A DNA stretch of 64,000 nt from Nitrospina sp. (lineage in GTDB: Bacteria > Nitrospinota > Nitrospinia > Nitrospinales > JACRGP01). The position numbers and the translations under genes are program-made. Positions 16,770 through 28,700 of the stretch are shown piece by piece. Location of the stretch: contig JACAVV010000008.1 in assembly GCA_024648695.1 (NCBI GenBank), forward strand, positions 124,001-188,000. Direction: 5' to 3'. How positions within the stretch are numbered: position 1 is the first letter of the stretch; each line of letters starts with the position of its first letter. The notes under the pieces are model-generated. The model was given only the letters and a program-made list of their open reading frames with translations. It made no database searches and was not told the DNA's origin.

Positions 16770-18476
16770 TCAGGCTCTCGACGAAGCGGTTTTCATGGAA
16801 CCCATTCCCTGGGATCGAATGGCGGTTAAACCTTCATTGCCGACAAAAAGGGCCAATGCGATCAGAAGCAGAGATGTGATTCCCAAAAACCAGTTGGGTT
16901 CCGGTGCTGAAAAGAATCGGTAAGCCTGCCAGGACAACGCACCTATTGTAGTGATCACCATAAACACTGCCGGAAATAAAGTATATTTGGTCGGACGTTT
17001 GATCCCTATCAGGTAAGCTGAAATGACAAACAAGGCGACTGCCGCGATCAGTTGGTTAGTGGCGCCAAATATCGGCCAGATTTTTTGCCATCCGCCGGTC
17101 ACTCCAATGATATAAGCGAGAACGCTGATGACAACGGTGCAAATGTATTTGTTGTCAAAGATGGGAAACTTCTCGCCGGCGACCTCCTGAATGATGAAGC
17201 GGGTGATGCGCACAGCAGTGTCCAGCGTCGTCAGTACAAAGGTATTTAAAGCGAGTACGGCGATCATGTAGGCAAAGGTGAATCCCAGGGAAGGAATCAT
17301 TTGCGCAACCACATGGCCGTATCCACTGCCAAAGGCATGAATCCATCCCTGCTTTAAGGTTTCGCGGAATCCCAATACGGACATGTCGACACCTCCTGTT
17401 GCAGGCAATGCCCAGTACAATCCCCCCCCCACCAGTAAAACGGTGACGACGGACACCACACCCTCGGTCAACATGCCGCCATAACTGATGAAGCGCCCTT
17501 GTGATTCCTGAGCCAATTGTTTGGAAACCGTACCGCCCGCAACCAGGGAATGAAATCCCGAAACCGCTCCACAGGCAACCAATACAAAAAGCATTGGCCA
17601 GACGGGCCCCTTTTCCTCGGAAAACCCTCCAAGGAAAACAGGAGTGTTGATTTCCGGATGCACCCAAAGCAAGGCCACCATCCCCAGAGCCATGGAAACG
17701 AAAAGAATATAAGTCGAAATATAGTCACGCGGTTGCAACAGCAGGTTCACAGGCAAAACAGAGGCGATGCCTGCATAAATGATCAGGATCACAAACCAGA
17801 ATCTGAGAGGGGACAGGCCAAGGATTCCTTGTTCGCTTATTTCAACCGGTAGTTTGTAACCGATATAAATATTGAACAGAACAACCGCAAAAGCGATGCC
17901 GGATGCGGCCACCAGATTAAAACTCTTCTTGTAGATACACCATCCCAGAACCATAGCGACCGGGATAAGGGCGAAAGTAGGGAATACCATGCCCGGTTGG
18001 GCGATGAGGGTTTTGGCCGCCACAACACCAAAAACAGCGATCACTAACAGCATAGCCAATATTAAAAAAACGGCAAACACCAGTTTGGCTCGGCGTCCCA
18101 TAGTGGTTTCAGCGATATCTGCAATGGAGCTTCCCCGGTTGCGGACAGAGACCATCAAGGTGATGTAATCGTGCACCGCTCCGATAAACACGTTGCCAAT
18201 CAAAATCCATATCAAAGTGACCGCCCAGCCAAAATGGTGCATCGCCACTATGGGGCCTATGATGGGTCCAGCACCGGCAATCGAGGCGAAATTGTGACCG
18301 AATAAAACGAGGGGCTTGCTGGGAACATAATCCACACCATCGTTTTGAATTACTGCAGGCGTGGTTTTTACATTATCGGGTTGAATAACTTCCGCATCGA
18401 TTCGGCCCGCATAATAGCGGTAACCGACGAAGTAGAAGAAAGAACATGCGGAAACCAGGATGAAAATAGTAAGCAT
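16770..18476 (-). CDS. cstA: Carbon starvation protein CstA family transporter
   Basis: 568 residues, nearly all hydrophobic helices. Family landmarks are the N-terminal FVGYRYYAGRID, the VLFGHNFASIAGAGPIIGP stretch, VHDYITLMVSVRNRGSSIAD, and the CGAVSGFHSLVAGGTVSKQL helix. CstA/BtsT transporters import peptides or pyruvate. The protein is shorter than E. coli CstA (about 700), as in many related versions. The upstream gap to 18536 is short and a promoter was not recognised. It may be read from the purA side. Confidence 0.9.
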   Translation of the reverse strand: MLTIFILVSACSFFYFVGYRYYAGRIDAEVIQPDNVKTTPAVIQNDGVDYVPSKPLVLFGHNFASIAGAGPIIGPIVAMHHFGWAVTLIWILIGNVFIGAVHDYITLMVSVRNRGSSIADIAETTMGRRAKLVFAVFLILAMLLVIAVFGVVAAKTLIAQPGMVFPTFALIPVAMVLGWCIYKKSFNLVAASGIAFAVVLFNIYIGYKLPVEISEQGILGLSPLRFWFVILIIYAGIASVLPVNLLLQPRDYISTYILFVSMALGMVALLWVHPEINTPVFLGGFSEEKGPVWPMLFVLVACGAVSGFHSLVAGGTVSKQLAQESQGRFISYGGMLTEGVVSVVTVLLVGGGLYWALPATGGVDMSVLGFRETLKQGWIHAFGSGYGHVVAQMIPSLGFTFAYMIAVLALNTFVLTTLDTAVRITRFIIQEVAGEKFPIFDNKYICTVVISVLAYIIGVTGGWQKIWPIFGATNQLIAAVALFVISAYLIGIKRPTKYTLFPAVFMVITTIGALSWQAYRFFSAPEPNWFLGITSLLLIALALFVGNEGLTAIRSQGMGSMKTASSRA

Positions 18477-18535
18477 CTTGTTTTTTACTAAACCTCAGCG
18501 CAAAACGAAAATCGCGACCAATGAAATCGTTCGTT

Positions 18536-20121
<1,586 letters not shown>

Positions 20122-20340
20122 CTAAATACTGAATCTGAATTTCAAGGCTACAGGCTCACTCTTTCTTTGCTCACAGGCGATCCACCGGCCTTCGGCCACG
20201 AACGATCTTGAAGAGTTGTCCGTCAGGAACCTGGAAGAAAATTGGTGGACTGATAAAGAGGGATCGAATTCGAATAAGCCCGGGGAGATATTATCCTTGT
20301 GGAAATACCCCTTGTCAACCGCTTTTGGAGGGTAGGAGGA

Positions 20341-20742
20341 TCAACCGTCGGTCAGGAAAGTCTTGATTTGACTCGAAGAAATTTGAGGTCCGGAGCCAAT
20401 CCCCGGGCAATCCTCTGCTGTTTTTTCCCATAGGGAAACGGATTGCAGGTTTTCGGGCCAAAAGGGGTAGGTCTGACATTGTTTGGGTTTGGCCGAATGG
20501 ATGCGACAACCGCGACTGTCTAAAAACGGGCAGGGCCGGGACGAGGTTACTTCAATCACTCCAATATCGTTCACCGGAGTCAAATAAGAGGTCTGAAATG
20601 TCTCACGCGTGATTTTGAGAAACCCCGAGGCCCTGTCGACATCCTCAGAATCCATGAACACATAACCCGGTTTCTCGCAACAGTTAAAGCAATCGGATTT
20701 GCACTTGAACCGGAGTGATGTCTCTTCCCACCATGTGGTCAT
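20341..20742 (-). CDS. YkgJ-family cysteine cluster protein
   Basis: 133 residues. Cysteines in CKSDCFNCCEKPG near the N-terminus, then CPFLDSRGCRIHSAKPKQCQTYPFWP, are the YkgJ (CxxCxxCC) signature of a putative zinc or iron-sulfur chelating protein of unknown function. The ATG overlaps the proB stop (TAATG), so the two are co-translated. Confidence 0.82.
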   Translation of the reverse strand: MTTWWEETSLRFKCKSDCFNCCEKPGYVFMDSEDVDRASGFLKITRETFQTSYLTPVNDIGVIEVTSSRPCPFLDSRGCRIHSAKPKQCQTYPFWPENLQSVSLWEKTAEDCPGIGSGPQISSSQIKTFLTDG

Positions 20743-21914
20743 TATGGGGATAACACCAAATCGTCACGATGAATCACTTCCTGGTAAAAACCTTCGGCCA
20801 TCAAATTTTTTATAGCCTCGGTTTTTTTGCCCTTGATCCGGTCCAGGTCCCGGGCACTGTAATTCACCAGGCCACGGGCGATTTCGTTTTGATTTTCGTC
20901 CTGAATCACCACCGCATTTCCAAAAACGAAGTTTCCCGAATAGCCGATCACACCAGCGGGCAGTAAACTTTTACCTTTATCCGCAATGGCTCTAACCGCG
21001 CCGGCATCAATGACAATGGTTCCGGTCGGTTTTAAAGTGTGGGCAATCCAATGCTTGCGGTCCTTGATTTTATCTTCCTGGGACCAAAACAGAGTTCCTA
21101 CCGATTCACCGGAAAACACTTTTTCCAAAACCTTTTTGTCCATACCGTTGACGATCAAGGTAGGAATTCCAAAACTCATGGTTTTTTTGGCCGCCCGGAC
21201 TTTTGTGTACATCCCCCCAACGGTTAGATGGCTGTTGCTCTTGCCCGCTTTCTTTTCAATTTCCGCATTCACCCGAGTGACGAGGGGAATGAGCTCCGCC
21301 GGGTCTTCATCTTTCTGTGAAGGCTTTCCTGGATCGCGAGTAAACAAACCTTCAACATCGGAAAGAATGATCAACAATTGCGCATTGGCCAGACATGCCA
21401 CTGTTGCTGACAGGGTATCGTTGTCGCCGATTTTAATCTCATCAACCGTCACACTGTCGTTTTCGTTGATGATGGGTATGACCCCATACGAGATGAGGGC
21501 GTCGATGGTGTGTTTTGCATTGAGGTAGCGCTTGCGGTTCTCAAGATCGTCATTTCCCAGGAGAATCTGCGCGGTTTTGAGTTCCTGCTTATCGAACTTT
21601 TTTTCATAGGTGTGCATCAAAAAACTTTGGCCGATGGCGGCGCAAGCCTGTTTTTCCGGAATAGAAAGTTGAGTGCGACCCAGGTGAAGTCGCTTTCGGC
21701 CCGCCATGACGGCACCTGAAGAAACCAGAACCACTTCATATCCGCGGTCCACCAGCTTTTTGATCTCGCGGGCATAATGCAAAACCATCTTTTCGCTGAG
21801 CCCTAAAACCAGCGAACTGCCATCCCCTTCTTTGTGCGAAATGACACTGCTACCAATTTTAATGACGACACGTTTTAAATTTTTTAGGAGGTCTTTTCTG
21901 ACTTTACTGTTCAC
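20742..21914 (-). CDS. proB: Glutamate 5-kinase
   Basis: 390 residues. The N-terminal amino-acid-kinase domain (1-265) has VVIKIGSSVI, VLVSSGAVMAGR, INENDSVTVDEIKIGDND and ILSDVEGLFT. The C-terminal PUA domain (about 285-380) includes GTIVIDAGAVRAI and GKSLLPAGV. It phosphorylates glutamate as the first step of proline synthesis and is normally inhibited by proline. No proA lies next to it. It is followed by the overlapping YkgJ-type gene. Confidence 0.95.
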   Translation of the reverse strand: MNSKVRKDLLKNLKRVVIKIGSSVISHKEGDGSSLVLGLSEKMVLHYAREIKKLVDRGYEVVLVSSGAVMAGRKRLHLGRTQLSIPEKQACAAIGQSFLMHTYEKKFDKQELKTAQILLGNDDLENRKRYLNAKHTIDALISYGVIPIINENDSVTVDEIKIGDNDTLSATVACLANAQLLIILSDVEGLFTRDPGKPSQKDEDPAELIPLVTRVNAEIEKKAGKSNSHLTVGGMYTKVRAAKKTMSFGIPTLIVNGMDKKVLEKVFSGESVGTLFWSQEDKIKDRKHWIAHTLKPTGTIVIDAGAVRAIADKGKSLLPAGVIGYSGNFVFGNAVVIQDENQNEIARGLVNYSARDLDRIKGKKTEAIKNLMAEGFYQEVIHRDDLVLSP

Positions 21915-21983
21915 AGGAAACTTTGTTTGCTTTGTAGATTTGTTGAGGAGGGAGCGAAATATTCTAGATCATTTCCCACAGAT

Positions 21984-22406
21984 TTATTCGTTCTTTCCAC
22001 CCAGGTCGCGGATCATTTGTTCCCGTTCCAGCCTTATTTTTTCTTTAAACGCTTCGATGCCCCCATGCTTTTTTTCGTAGCGGCGGCGAATTTTGTCGAC
22101 ATGCTTGATTTTATCCGCTTGTTCGCCCACCAGGCAATTGCCTTCTTTATCGCAGGCCCAGATAGGGTAATCTTTTTCCACATGATCCCACAGGTCTTTG
22201 GGCAGATTGTCGTGGTGCGGCAGGCTGGCGTAATTGGCATCAATGGTTTCTTCTATCCGGTCCAGTTCGTCTATAAGATCCTGTATCTTTTCACCGTCCC
22301 ATTGACCTACTTCTTCGTCGCCGTCGGCGGACATGATTCTATTGGCAATTTTTGGATCTAATTCGACCTTGTCCAGGGAAAATCGTCTTTTCGGTTGCAA
22401 TGACAT
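21984..22406 (-). CDS. Charged soluble protein of unknown function
   Basis: 140 residues, rich in acidic and basic residues, probably mostly helical, with no signal peptide. A WACDKEGNCLVGEQADKI segment has two Cys. The rest is charged helix (RRRYEKKHGGIEAFKEKIRL). It reads in the same direction as proB, 70 bases upstream of it. A GGAG ribosome site precedes the ATG. No family recognised. Confidence 0.55.
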   Translation of the reverse strand: MSLQPKRRFSLDKVELDPKIANRIMSADGDEEVGQWDGEKIQDLIDELDRIEETIDANYASLPHHDNLPKDLWDHVEKDYPIWACDKEGNCLVGEQADKIKHVDKIRRRYEKKHGGIEAFKEKIRLEREQMIRDLGGKNE

Positions 22407-22538
22407 TCTGGTTCTCCAATTATTGAGGAGGATTTTACTAATAAAATCCCAAACTTCGATTCATTCTTCTTTGGTCCGATTAGTGTGAAGAGAAGGCCTT
22501 ATTCTACCTGAAATCGTAAAGATTGTAAAAAGCAGGCC

Positions 22539-22569
22539 TTGACAGGTGGACGTCCAAATTATACATTAA
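22539..22569 (+). promoter_or_regulatory. Candidate cus operon promoter with palindromic operator
   Basis: TTGACA at 22539-22544 is followed by a perfect 10-base palindrome TGGACGTCCA (22548-22557) and AT-rich TATACATTAAAT from 22560. A palindrome between the -35 and -10 boxes is the arrangement used by MerR-type metal regulators, but spacing to a good -10 is uncertain. A second TTGACAGG lies at 22582, just before the ATG at 22597. Confidence 0.4.
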
Positions 22570-22596
22570 ATACATAATCTGTTGACAGGGTGATCC

Positions 22597-22863
22597 ATGT
22601 TTAACCGACTTCAAAAGTACAAAACCGTATTTTTAGCCTTAGCCATAATCACATTGTTATGTGGGACCCAGGCAATCGCTATGGATTTAAGTATGGCAAA
22701 TATGGATTGTTCCAACAGTGATTCCTGCAAAGTGTGTTCTGTTTCTCTCGATGAAAACACACCTGAAACCTTTATTCAATTAATAATTCAAGGCTTTTCC
22801 GAAAATCCCCCCTTTCCCCCCTTTCAGAACGCCGTTTCCATTTTTCATCCCCCAAAACACTAA
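22597..22863 (+). CDS. Small secreted Met/Cys-rich protein leading the cus operon
   Basis: 88 residues. Signal peptide to about residue 28 (VFLALAIITLLCGTQAIA). The mature protein starts with MDLSMANMDCSNSDSCKVCS, a group of methionines and three cysteines suited to soft-metal binding, and ends in a Pro/Phe-rich tail. It resembles in type the small secreted Cys proteins found beside copper efflux genes, but I cannot name a family. It lies 108 bases upstream of the outer-membrane channel gene. Confidence 0.55.
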   Translation: MFNRLQKYKTVFLALAIITLLCGTQAIAMDLSMANMDCSNSDSCKVCSVSLDENTPETFIQLIIQGFSENPPFPPFQNAVSIFHPPKH

Positions 22864-22971
22864 ATCCCTACAATAGAATTAAACGCGCAGGGTTGTATGC
22901 CTATTTGGGCTAAAATTGCGAATTGATCTCCTTTCCCCTGTGTTTTGTTTCAATTTAACCGGAGGGTAACC

Positions 22972-24249
22972 ATGCACTGGTTTATACTCTGGGCCTGTCT
23001 TGCTTTGGTTGCCGGGTTGGGTTCTACGGCGGTGGCTGAGCCGTCGACTGCTTTTCGCAATAATCTGAACCAGTTTGTTGCTGAAGCTTTAGAGAACAAT
23101 CCGCAATTGCAGGAGGCTCAAGAAAATATTCATCTGCTCCAGCAAATTCCGGATCAGGCAGGTTCTTTAGAGGATCCACAGCTTCAACTCGGATTGATGA
23201 ATGTACCTGTCGACAGTTTTTCATTCAGCGATCAGCCAATGACTCAAAAGCAACTGACGCTTTCACAGAAGCTTCCTTTTCCCGGTAAGCGCCAGCTAAG
23301 AACCGGCTTGGCCCAAAAGGATGTCCTGGTTGCAAAAAAGGACCGGGAGGAGCTCCGATTACTGGTTATCCGGGATGTCAAATGGTCCTTCTATGAACTT
23401 TGTTTCGTTTTAGCGTCCATTGAAATCACCCAACAAAACAAAAGTCTTCTTAAACAGTTAGTCGCTATTGCCGAAACAAAATATGGCGTTGGTAAAGGCA
23501 TTCAGCAGGATGTGTTGAAGGCCCAGGTGGAACTATCAAAGATCATTGATGAACTGATATTGCTGGAGGAAAAAAAGAATGGGGAACAGGCCAGGCTCAA
23601 TTTCTTGATGAACCGCTTGCCGCAAGCTCCCTTGACGATTCTCCACGGGATTCACAAAACGCCGTTTGGTTTTACGATTGAGGAATTGCAAGCGAAAGCT
23701 GAAAAGCATCGCCCCCTCTTAAATGAAATTTCCACCCTTATCGATAAAGCGCACCTTAGTAAAAAGCTGGCGAAGAAGGAACTGTATCCCGATTTTAATG
23801 TGGGGTTACGTTACGGACGCAGAGAGTCTTTGGATCGACCGCAATCCAACCCGGATTTTGTTTCGGCTTTTGTCAGCTTTAATATTCCTGTCTGGCGAAA
23901 ATCCCGTCAGGACCGCAAGGTCATTGAGGAAAATCACCGCATATTGAAAATGGAGAAGAAGTACCAGCATATGAGAAACCGGATTTTTCTTGAACTCAAA
24001 CGGGCGGTTGATTCAGAACGGAAAGAAAGTGACCTCATCGAGTTGATCCAAAGCGGGATCATCCCGCAGGCGGAGCAATCTTTGAAATCGGCCATCGCCG
24101 CTTATAGCGTAGACAAGGTCGACTTTCTGACTTTATTGGACAATCAGGTCACATTGTTTAAATGGAAGATAAAACATCATCGGGAATTAGCCGACCATGA
24201 AAAAACACTGGCAAACATTGAATATCTGGTGGGGAAGAAGCTTTTCTAA
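22972..24249 (+). CDS. TolC-family outer-membrane channel (CusC/CzcC-like)
   Basis: 425 residues. A clear GGAGGG ribosome site decides the ATG at 22972 over the longer open frame from 22945. Signal peptide about 1-24. Two outer-membrane-factor repeats follow, with long helices (NNPQLQEAQENIHLLQQI; ELKRAVDSERKESDLIEL) and the conserved LTLSQKLPFPGKRQLR patch of heavy-metal-efflux OMFs. It provides the outer-membrane duct for the adaptor and RND pump that follow. Confidence 0.85.
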   Translation: MHWFILWACLALVAGLGSTAVAEPSTAFRNNLNQFVAEALENNPQLQEAQENIHLLQQIPDQAGSLEDPQLQLGLMNVPVDSFSFSDQPMTQKQLTLSQKLPFPGKRQLRTGLAQKDVLVAKKDREELRLLVIRDVKWSFYELCFVLASIEITQQNKSLLKQLVAIAETKYGVGKGIQQDVLKAQVELSKIIDELILLEEKKNGEQARLNFLMNRLPQAPLTILHGIHKTPFGFTIEELQAKAEKHRPLLNEISTLIDKAHLSKKLAKKELYPDFNVGLRYGRRESLDRPQSNPDFVSAFVSFNIPVWRKSRQDRKVIEENHRILKMEKKYQHMRNRIFLELKRAVDSERKESDLIELIQSGIIPQAEQSLKSAIAAYSVDKVDFLTLLDNQVTLFKWKIKHHRELADHEKTLANIEYLVGKKLF

Positions 24250-24253
24250 AAAG

Positions 24254-25732
24254 ATGACCAAGAAGAACCTGGCTCAAGAGACTTTTAAAGAACCGGAAAG
24301 CGCCGAACCCGAGGTTATTTTCCCTTTGACTTCTGAAGATACTGATCCTGGAAAAGGCTTTTCGACAATGTTTCAAATTTTAATAATTTTGCTTGTTGGC
24401 GGTGCAGGCTATTTTTTCGGTCTCATGTCTAACCCCGATTCGATGGAGACGGCTGAAAAAACCGTCCAAAAATGGTCAGGTACTTTGAAAGAAAAGGGCC
24501 AGCCACTGATGAATCAGTTGGAGAAAAGGATCACTGGCAAGAACACGACCTCTACCACAGAACCAATGGAAAAGATGCAAACCGGGTCGTCTGGCAAAAA
24601 GGGGAAGATCAAGTTTTGGAGGGCACCCATGGACCCCGGTTTTATTTCAGACAAGCCGGGAAAGAGTCCGATGGGAATGGATTTGGTTCCTGTTTATGAA
24701 GATGAAGACATGGGGAAGGGTGTACGGATCAATCCCACGGTGGCCCATAATATTGGTGTGAAAACAGTAAAGGCCAAGAGGCGTCAACTCACTCGGGAAA
24801 TCAGGACGGTGGGACGCCTGACTTATGATGAGCGTCTACTAACCCACGTGCACACTAAATACGAGGGCTGGATTGAAAAACTCTATGTTGATTTCACCGG
24901 CCAGGAAGTTCGTAAAGGGGACACTTTGGTAGAGATTTATAGTCCGGACCTTGTTTCCACCCAGGAAGAATTGCTTTTGGGAATAAAGTATCGGGAGACC
25001 CTGGAGGAGAGCCCTTTTATCGATATTAAAAAAGGGGCAGACAGCCTTTTGCAATCCACCATCCAACGCTTGAAGTTGTTTGACGTACCGCAACATCAAA
25101 TCGAAGAACTGATAAGTGAAAAGCGAATCAAAAAGACGATTCATATTCATTCCCATCATCACGGATTCGTAGCGAAAAAAAATGCGACTCATGGAATGCA
25201 TGTTTTACCAGGTATGCCCTTATATAGCATTGTGGATCTCTCCAACATCTGGGTGATGGCGGACATATACGAATACGAATTGCCTTGGATCAAACTGGGT
25301 CAGGCTGTGGAGATGAGTTTGTCTTATTTTCCGAGTAAGAAATTCAAAGGCAAAGTGACCTTCATTGATCCTTTTCTCGATCCTAAAACGAGGACTGTCA
25401 AAGTTCGCATGGAGTTTGATAATCCCGGATGGGATCTGAAGCCGGAAATGTATGCCAATGTCGTATTTGAATCCGAAGTTAAACAACCTACAGTGGTGGT
25501 TCCCGAACAAGCGGTGATCCATTCCGGTGAACAAAATGTGGTGGTCGTGCAAAATCGAAAAGGAGAATTCAATTCGAGACGTGTGGAGTTGGGCGTTCAG
25601 GCAGAAGGGTTTTACCAGGTTTTGAAGGGGATTCGTTCGGGAGAAAAAGTGGTGGTCTCCTCCAATTTCCTCATTGATTCGGAAAGCAAGCTCACAGAGG
25701 CACTGCATAAAATGGACTCAGGCCCCAAATAA
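24254..25732 (+). CDS. cusB: CusB-like periplasmic adaptor
   Basis: About 492 residues from the ATG at 24254; an ATG at 24197 inside the preceding gene is also in frame. A membrane helix (about 45-65) is followed by a linker and a heavy-metal-binding-like module. That module reads FWRAPMDPGFISDKPGKSPM then GMDLVPVYEDED, the CusB form in which the Cys of related CPMHP motifs are replaced and methionines remain. Barrel-sandwich, helical-hairpin and beta-barrel domains complete it, with the typical YAEYEGW-like TKYEGWIEKLYVDFTGQEV and PEQAVIHSGEQNVVVV. It delivers Cu(I)/Ag(I) to the pump. Confidence 0.86.
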   Translation: MTKKNLAQETFKEPESAEPEVIFPLTSEDTDPGKGFSTMFQILIILLVGGAGYFFGLMSNPDSMETAEKTVQKWSGTLKEKGQPLMNQLEKRITGKNTTSTTEPMEKMQTGSSGKKGKIKFWRAPMDPGFISDKPGKSPMGMDLVPVYEDEDMGKGVRINPTVAHNIGVKTVKAKRRQLTREIRTVGRLTYDERLLTHVHTKYEGWIEKLYVDFTGQEVRKGDTLVEIYSPDLVSTQEELLLGIKYRETLEESPFIDIKKGADSLLQSTIQRLKLFDVPQHQIEELISEKRIKKTIHIHSHHHGFVAKKNATHGMHVLPGMPLYSIVDLSNIWVMADIYEYELPWIKLGQAVEMSLSYFPSKKFKGKVTFIDPFLDPKTRTVKVRMEFDNPGWDLKPEMYANVVFESEVKQPTVVVPEQAVIHSGEQNVVVVQNRKGEFNSRRVELGVQAEGFYQVLKGIRSGEKVVVSSNFLIDSESKLTEALHKMDSGPK

Positions 25733-25743
25733 GGAATTTGCTC

Positions 25744-28700
25744 ATGATAAGCAAAATCATCGCGCTGTCTTTGAAAAACCGAATGGTTGTGCTCTTAGGT
25801 GCTCTTTTTATAATCGGGACGGGTGTCTTTGTGATTCATAACACGTCTCTGGATGCTATCCCCGATCTCAGTGACGTGCAGGTCATTATATTTACTGAGT
25901 ATCCGGGGCAGGCACCACAAATCATTGAGGATCAGGTGACCTATCCATTGAGTACCGCGATGCTTTCCGTACCTTTTGCCAAAACAGTGAGGGCCTATTC
26001 CTTTTTCGGCACATCATTTGTTTATATTATTTTTGAAGAGGGAACCGATTTGTATTGGGCACGGAGCAGGGTGCTGGAACAACTAAACTTTGTGTCCAGC
26101 AGACTGCCGCAAGGGGTGGTGCCTACGTTAGGGCCTGATGCCACGGGAGTGGGATGGATTTATGAATATGCATTGATCGATAAAACCGGCCGCCATGACC
26201 TTTCGGAATTGAGATCTATTCAGGATTGGTACCTGCGCTATGAGTTGCAAACCGTGCCGGGAGTTGCGGAAGTTGCAAGCCTGGGTGGCTATGTCAAGCA
26301 ATATCAGGTGGAGGTGGACCCTAACAAATTGGCCGCATTCAATATTCCTTTGCACAAAATAGTCCATGCTATCAAGCGAAGCAACAATGACGTGGGAGGT
26401 CGATTGTTGGAAATGTCCGAAACCGAATACATGATCCGCGGCCGGGGTTATATTCAGGGAGTCGAAGATATCCGGGGGATTCCCGTGGATGTGGACTCCA
26501 AAGGCACTCCCATTTTAATCAGGGATATCGCGCGTGTGAGCCTGGGACCGGAACTCAGGCGCGGAATTGCGGAATTAAATGGGGAAGGAGAAGTCGTTGG
26601 CGGCATAGTCATTCAGCGTTTTGGAGAGAATGCCCTGGAAGTGATACGCAAGGTGAAATCCAGAATTGACGAGCTTCGCCCCGGCTTGCCCGAGGGAGTG
26701 GAGATAGTCCCTGTTTATGACCGGTCCCAGTTGATTCAGAAAGCGGTGAATAACCTTGAAGAAAAACTTATAGAAGAAGGTGTGGTCGTATCGGTCATTT
26801 GCATTTTATTCCTGCTTCATTTTCGGTCCGCTTTGGTAGCCATTATCAGCATTCCCATGAGTATACTGATAGCATTCATCATCATGTATTTTCAGGGCCT
26901 GAACGCCAATATCATGTCCCTTGGCGGAATCGCGATCGCGATAGGGGCCATGATCGACGGTTCCATTGTGATGATCGAAAACACGCATCGTCGCATGGAA
27001 AAATATCGGGGATTGAAAAACCATTGGCAGATCATTTATGAATCGGCCAGCGAAGTGGGGCCCTCCTTGTTCTTTAGTTTGTTGATCATCACCGTATCGT
27101 TTTTACCGGTGTTTACTTTAGAGGCCCAGGAGGGACGCCTGTTTTCGCCTCTGGCATTTACAAAGACCTGGTCCATGGCGGCTTCTGCCTTTCTGGCTAT
27201 CACTTTGGTCCCTGTGTTGATGGGTTACCTGATTCGCGGCCGAACCCTGCCCGAGCGATGGAATCCATTCAACCAATTGCTCACCTGGGTATTCAGGCCT
27301 TTAATATGGATCTCTCTTAGGCTTAAACTCCTGGTGTTGGTATTGGCCCTGTGTATCCTGGCAATTACCTGGGTTCCTCTAATGCAATTGGGGTCCGAAT
27401 TCATGCCACCCTTGAATGAAGGCGATATCCTTTATATGCCGACCACGCTTCCGGGTATATCCATTACCAAGGCTAAAGAGCTGTTACAACAGACTGATAA
27501 AATAATAAAAACCTTCCCGGAAGTGGAGATCGTATTTGGAAAAATTGGACGCGCCGATACCGCCACCGATCCGGCCCCCTTGAGCATGATAGAAACCACC
27601 ATCACCCTGAAACCTGTTGAACAATGGAGAAGTGGCTTGACTCTTGAAGGACTCATTCAGAAAATGGATGACGCCATCCGGATCCCGGGTTTGACCAATA
27701 CCTGGACCCTGCCTATCAAAAACCGCATCGACATGTTATCTACGGGAATCAAAACACCGGTGGGAATCAAGATTGCCGGAGAGGATCTAAATGTTCTGGA
27801 GAATTTAGGTAAGCAAGTGGAAAGTATTATCAGGAAGGTTCCTGGCACCCAAAGCGTATTTTCCGAACGTGTTGTGGGAGGCAACTACTTCGATTTTGAA
27901 ATCGACCGGCGGGAAGCGGCAAGGTATGGATTGACCACAGGTGACGTTCAGGATGTCATTCAGACTGCTATTGGAGGAATGAATATTTCCCAAACGGTGG
28001 AAGGGCTGGAACGCTATCCTATAAACCTTCGTTACAGCCGCGACTGGCGGGACAATATCAATCACTTGCGACGCGTCCTGATTTCCACACCAAGAGGCGA
28101 ACATATTCCCTTGGCTCAGGTGGCCAGCATTGTGATTAAAAAAGGTCCCCCTGTTATTAAAAGTGAAAATTCGCGGCTCAATGCCTGGATATATATCGAT
28201 ATCCGGGATATAGATGTGGGAAGCTACGTTGAACGCGCCAGGCGGGTTCTCGCAGAAAAGTTACAGTTGCCAGCGGGATACAGCCTTACCTGGAGCGGGC
28301 AATACGAGTATATGGAACGGGCACGGGAGAAATTGAAAGTGGTTGCTCCGGTTACATTGCTGTTAATAATTTTATTATTGTATTTCAATTTTAAAAGTAC
28401 TACCGAATGCCTGCTTGTGATGCTGTCATTGCCCTTCGCCCTGGTTGGCGGTGTCTGGGTTTTGTATTATCTCGAGTATGAGTTGAGTGTTGCAGTGGCG
28501 GTAGGGTTTATCGCGTTGGCAGGTGTGGCGTCGGAAATTGGTGTTCTGGTGTTGTTGTATATCAAGCAAGAGTACCAGAAAGATCTTCGTGAAGGCAGGT
28601 TAGCGAATGGCAAAGACGTCCTTCGTGCGGTTTTGAATGGAGCGTCAGGAAGAATTCGTCCGGTAATGATGACGGTGATCTCGACTGTAGGGGGTTTATA

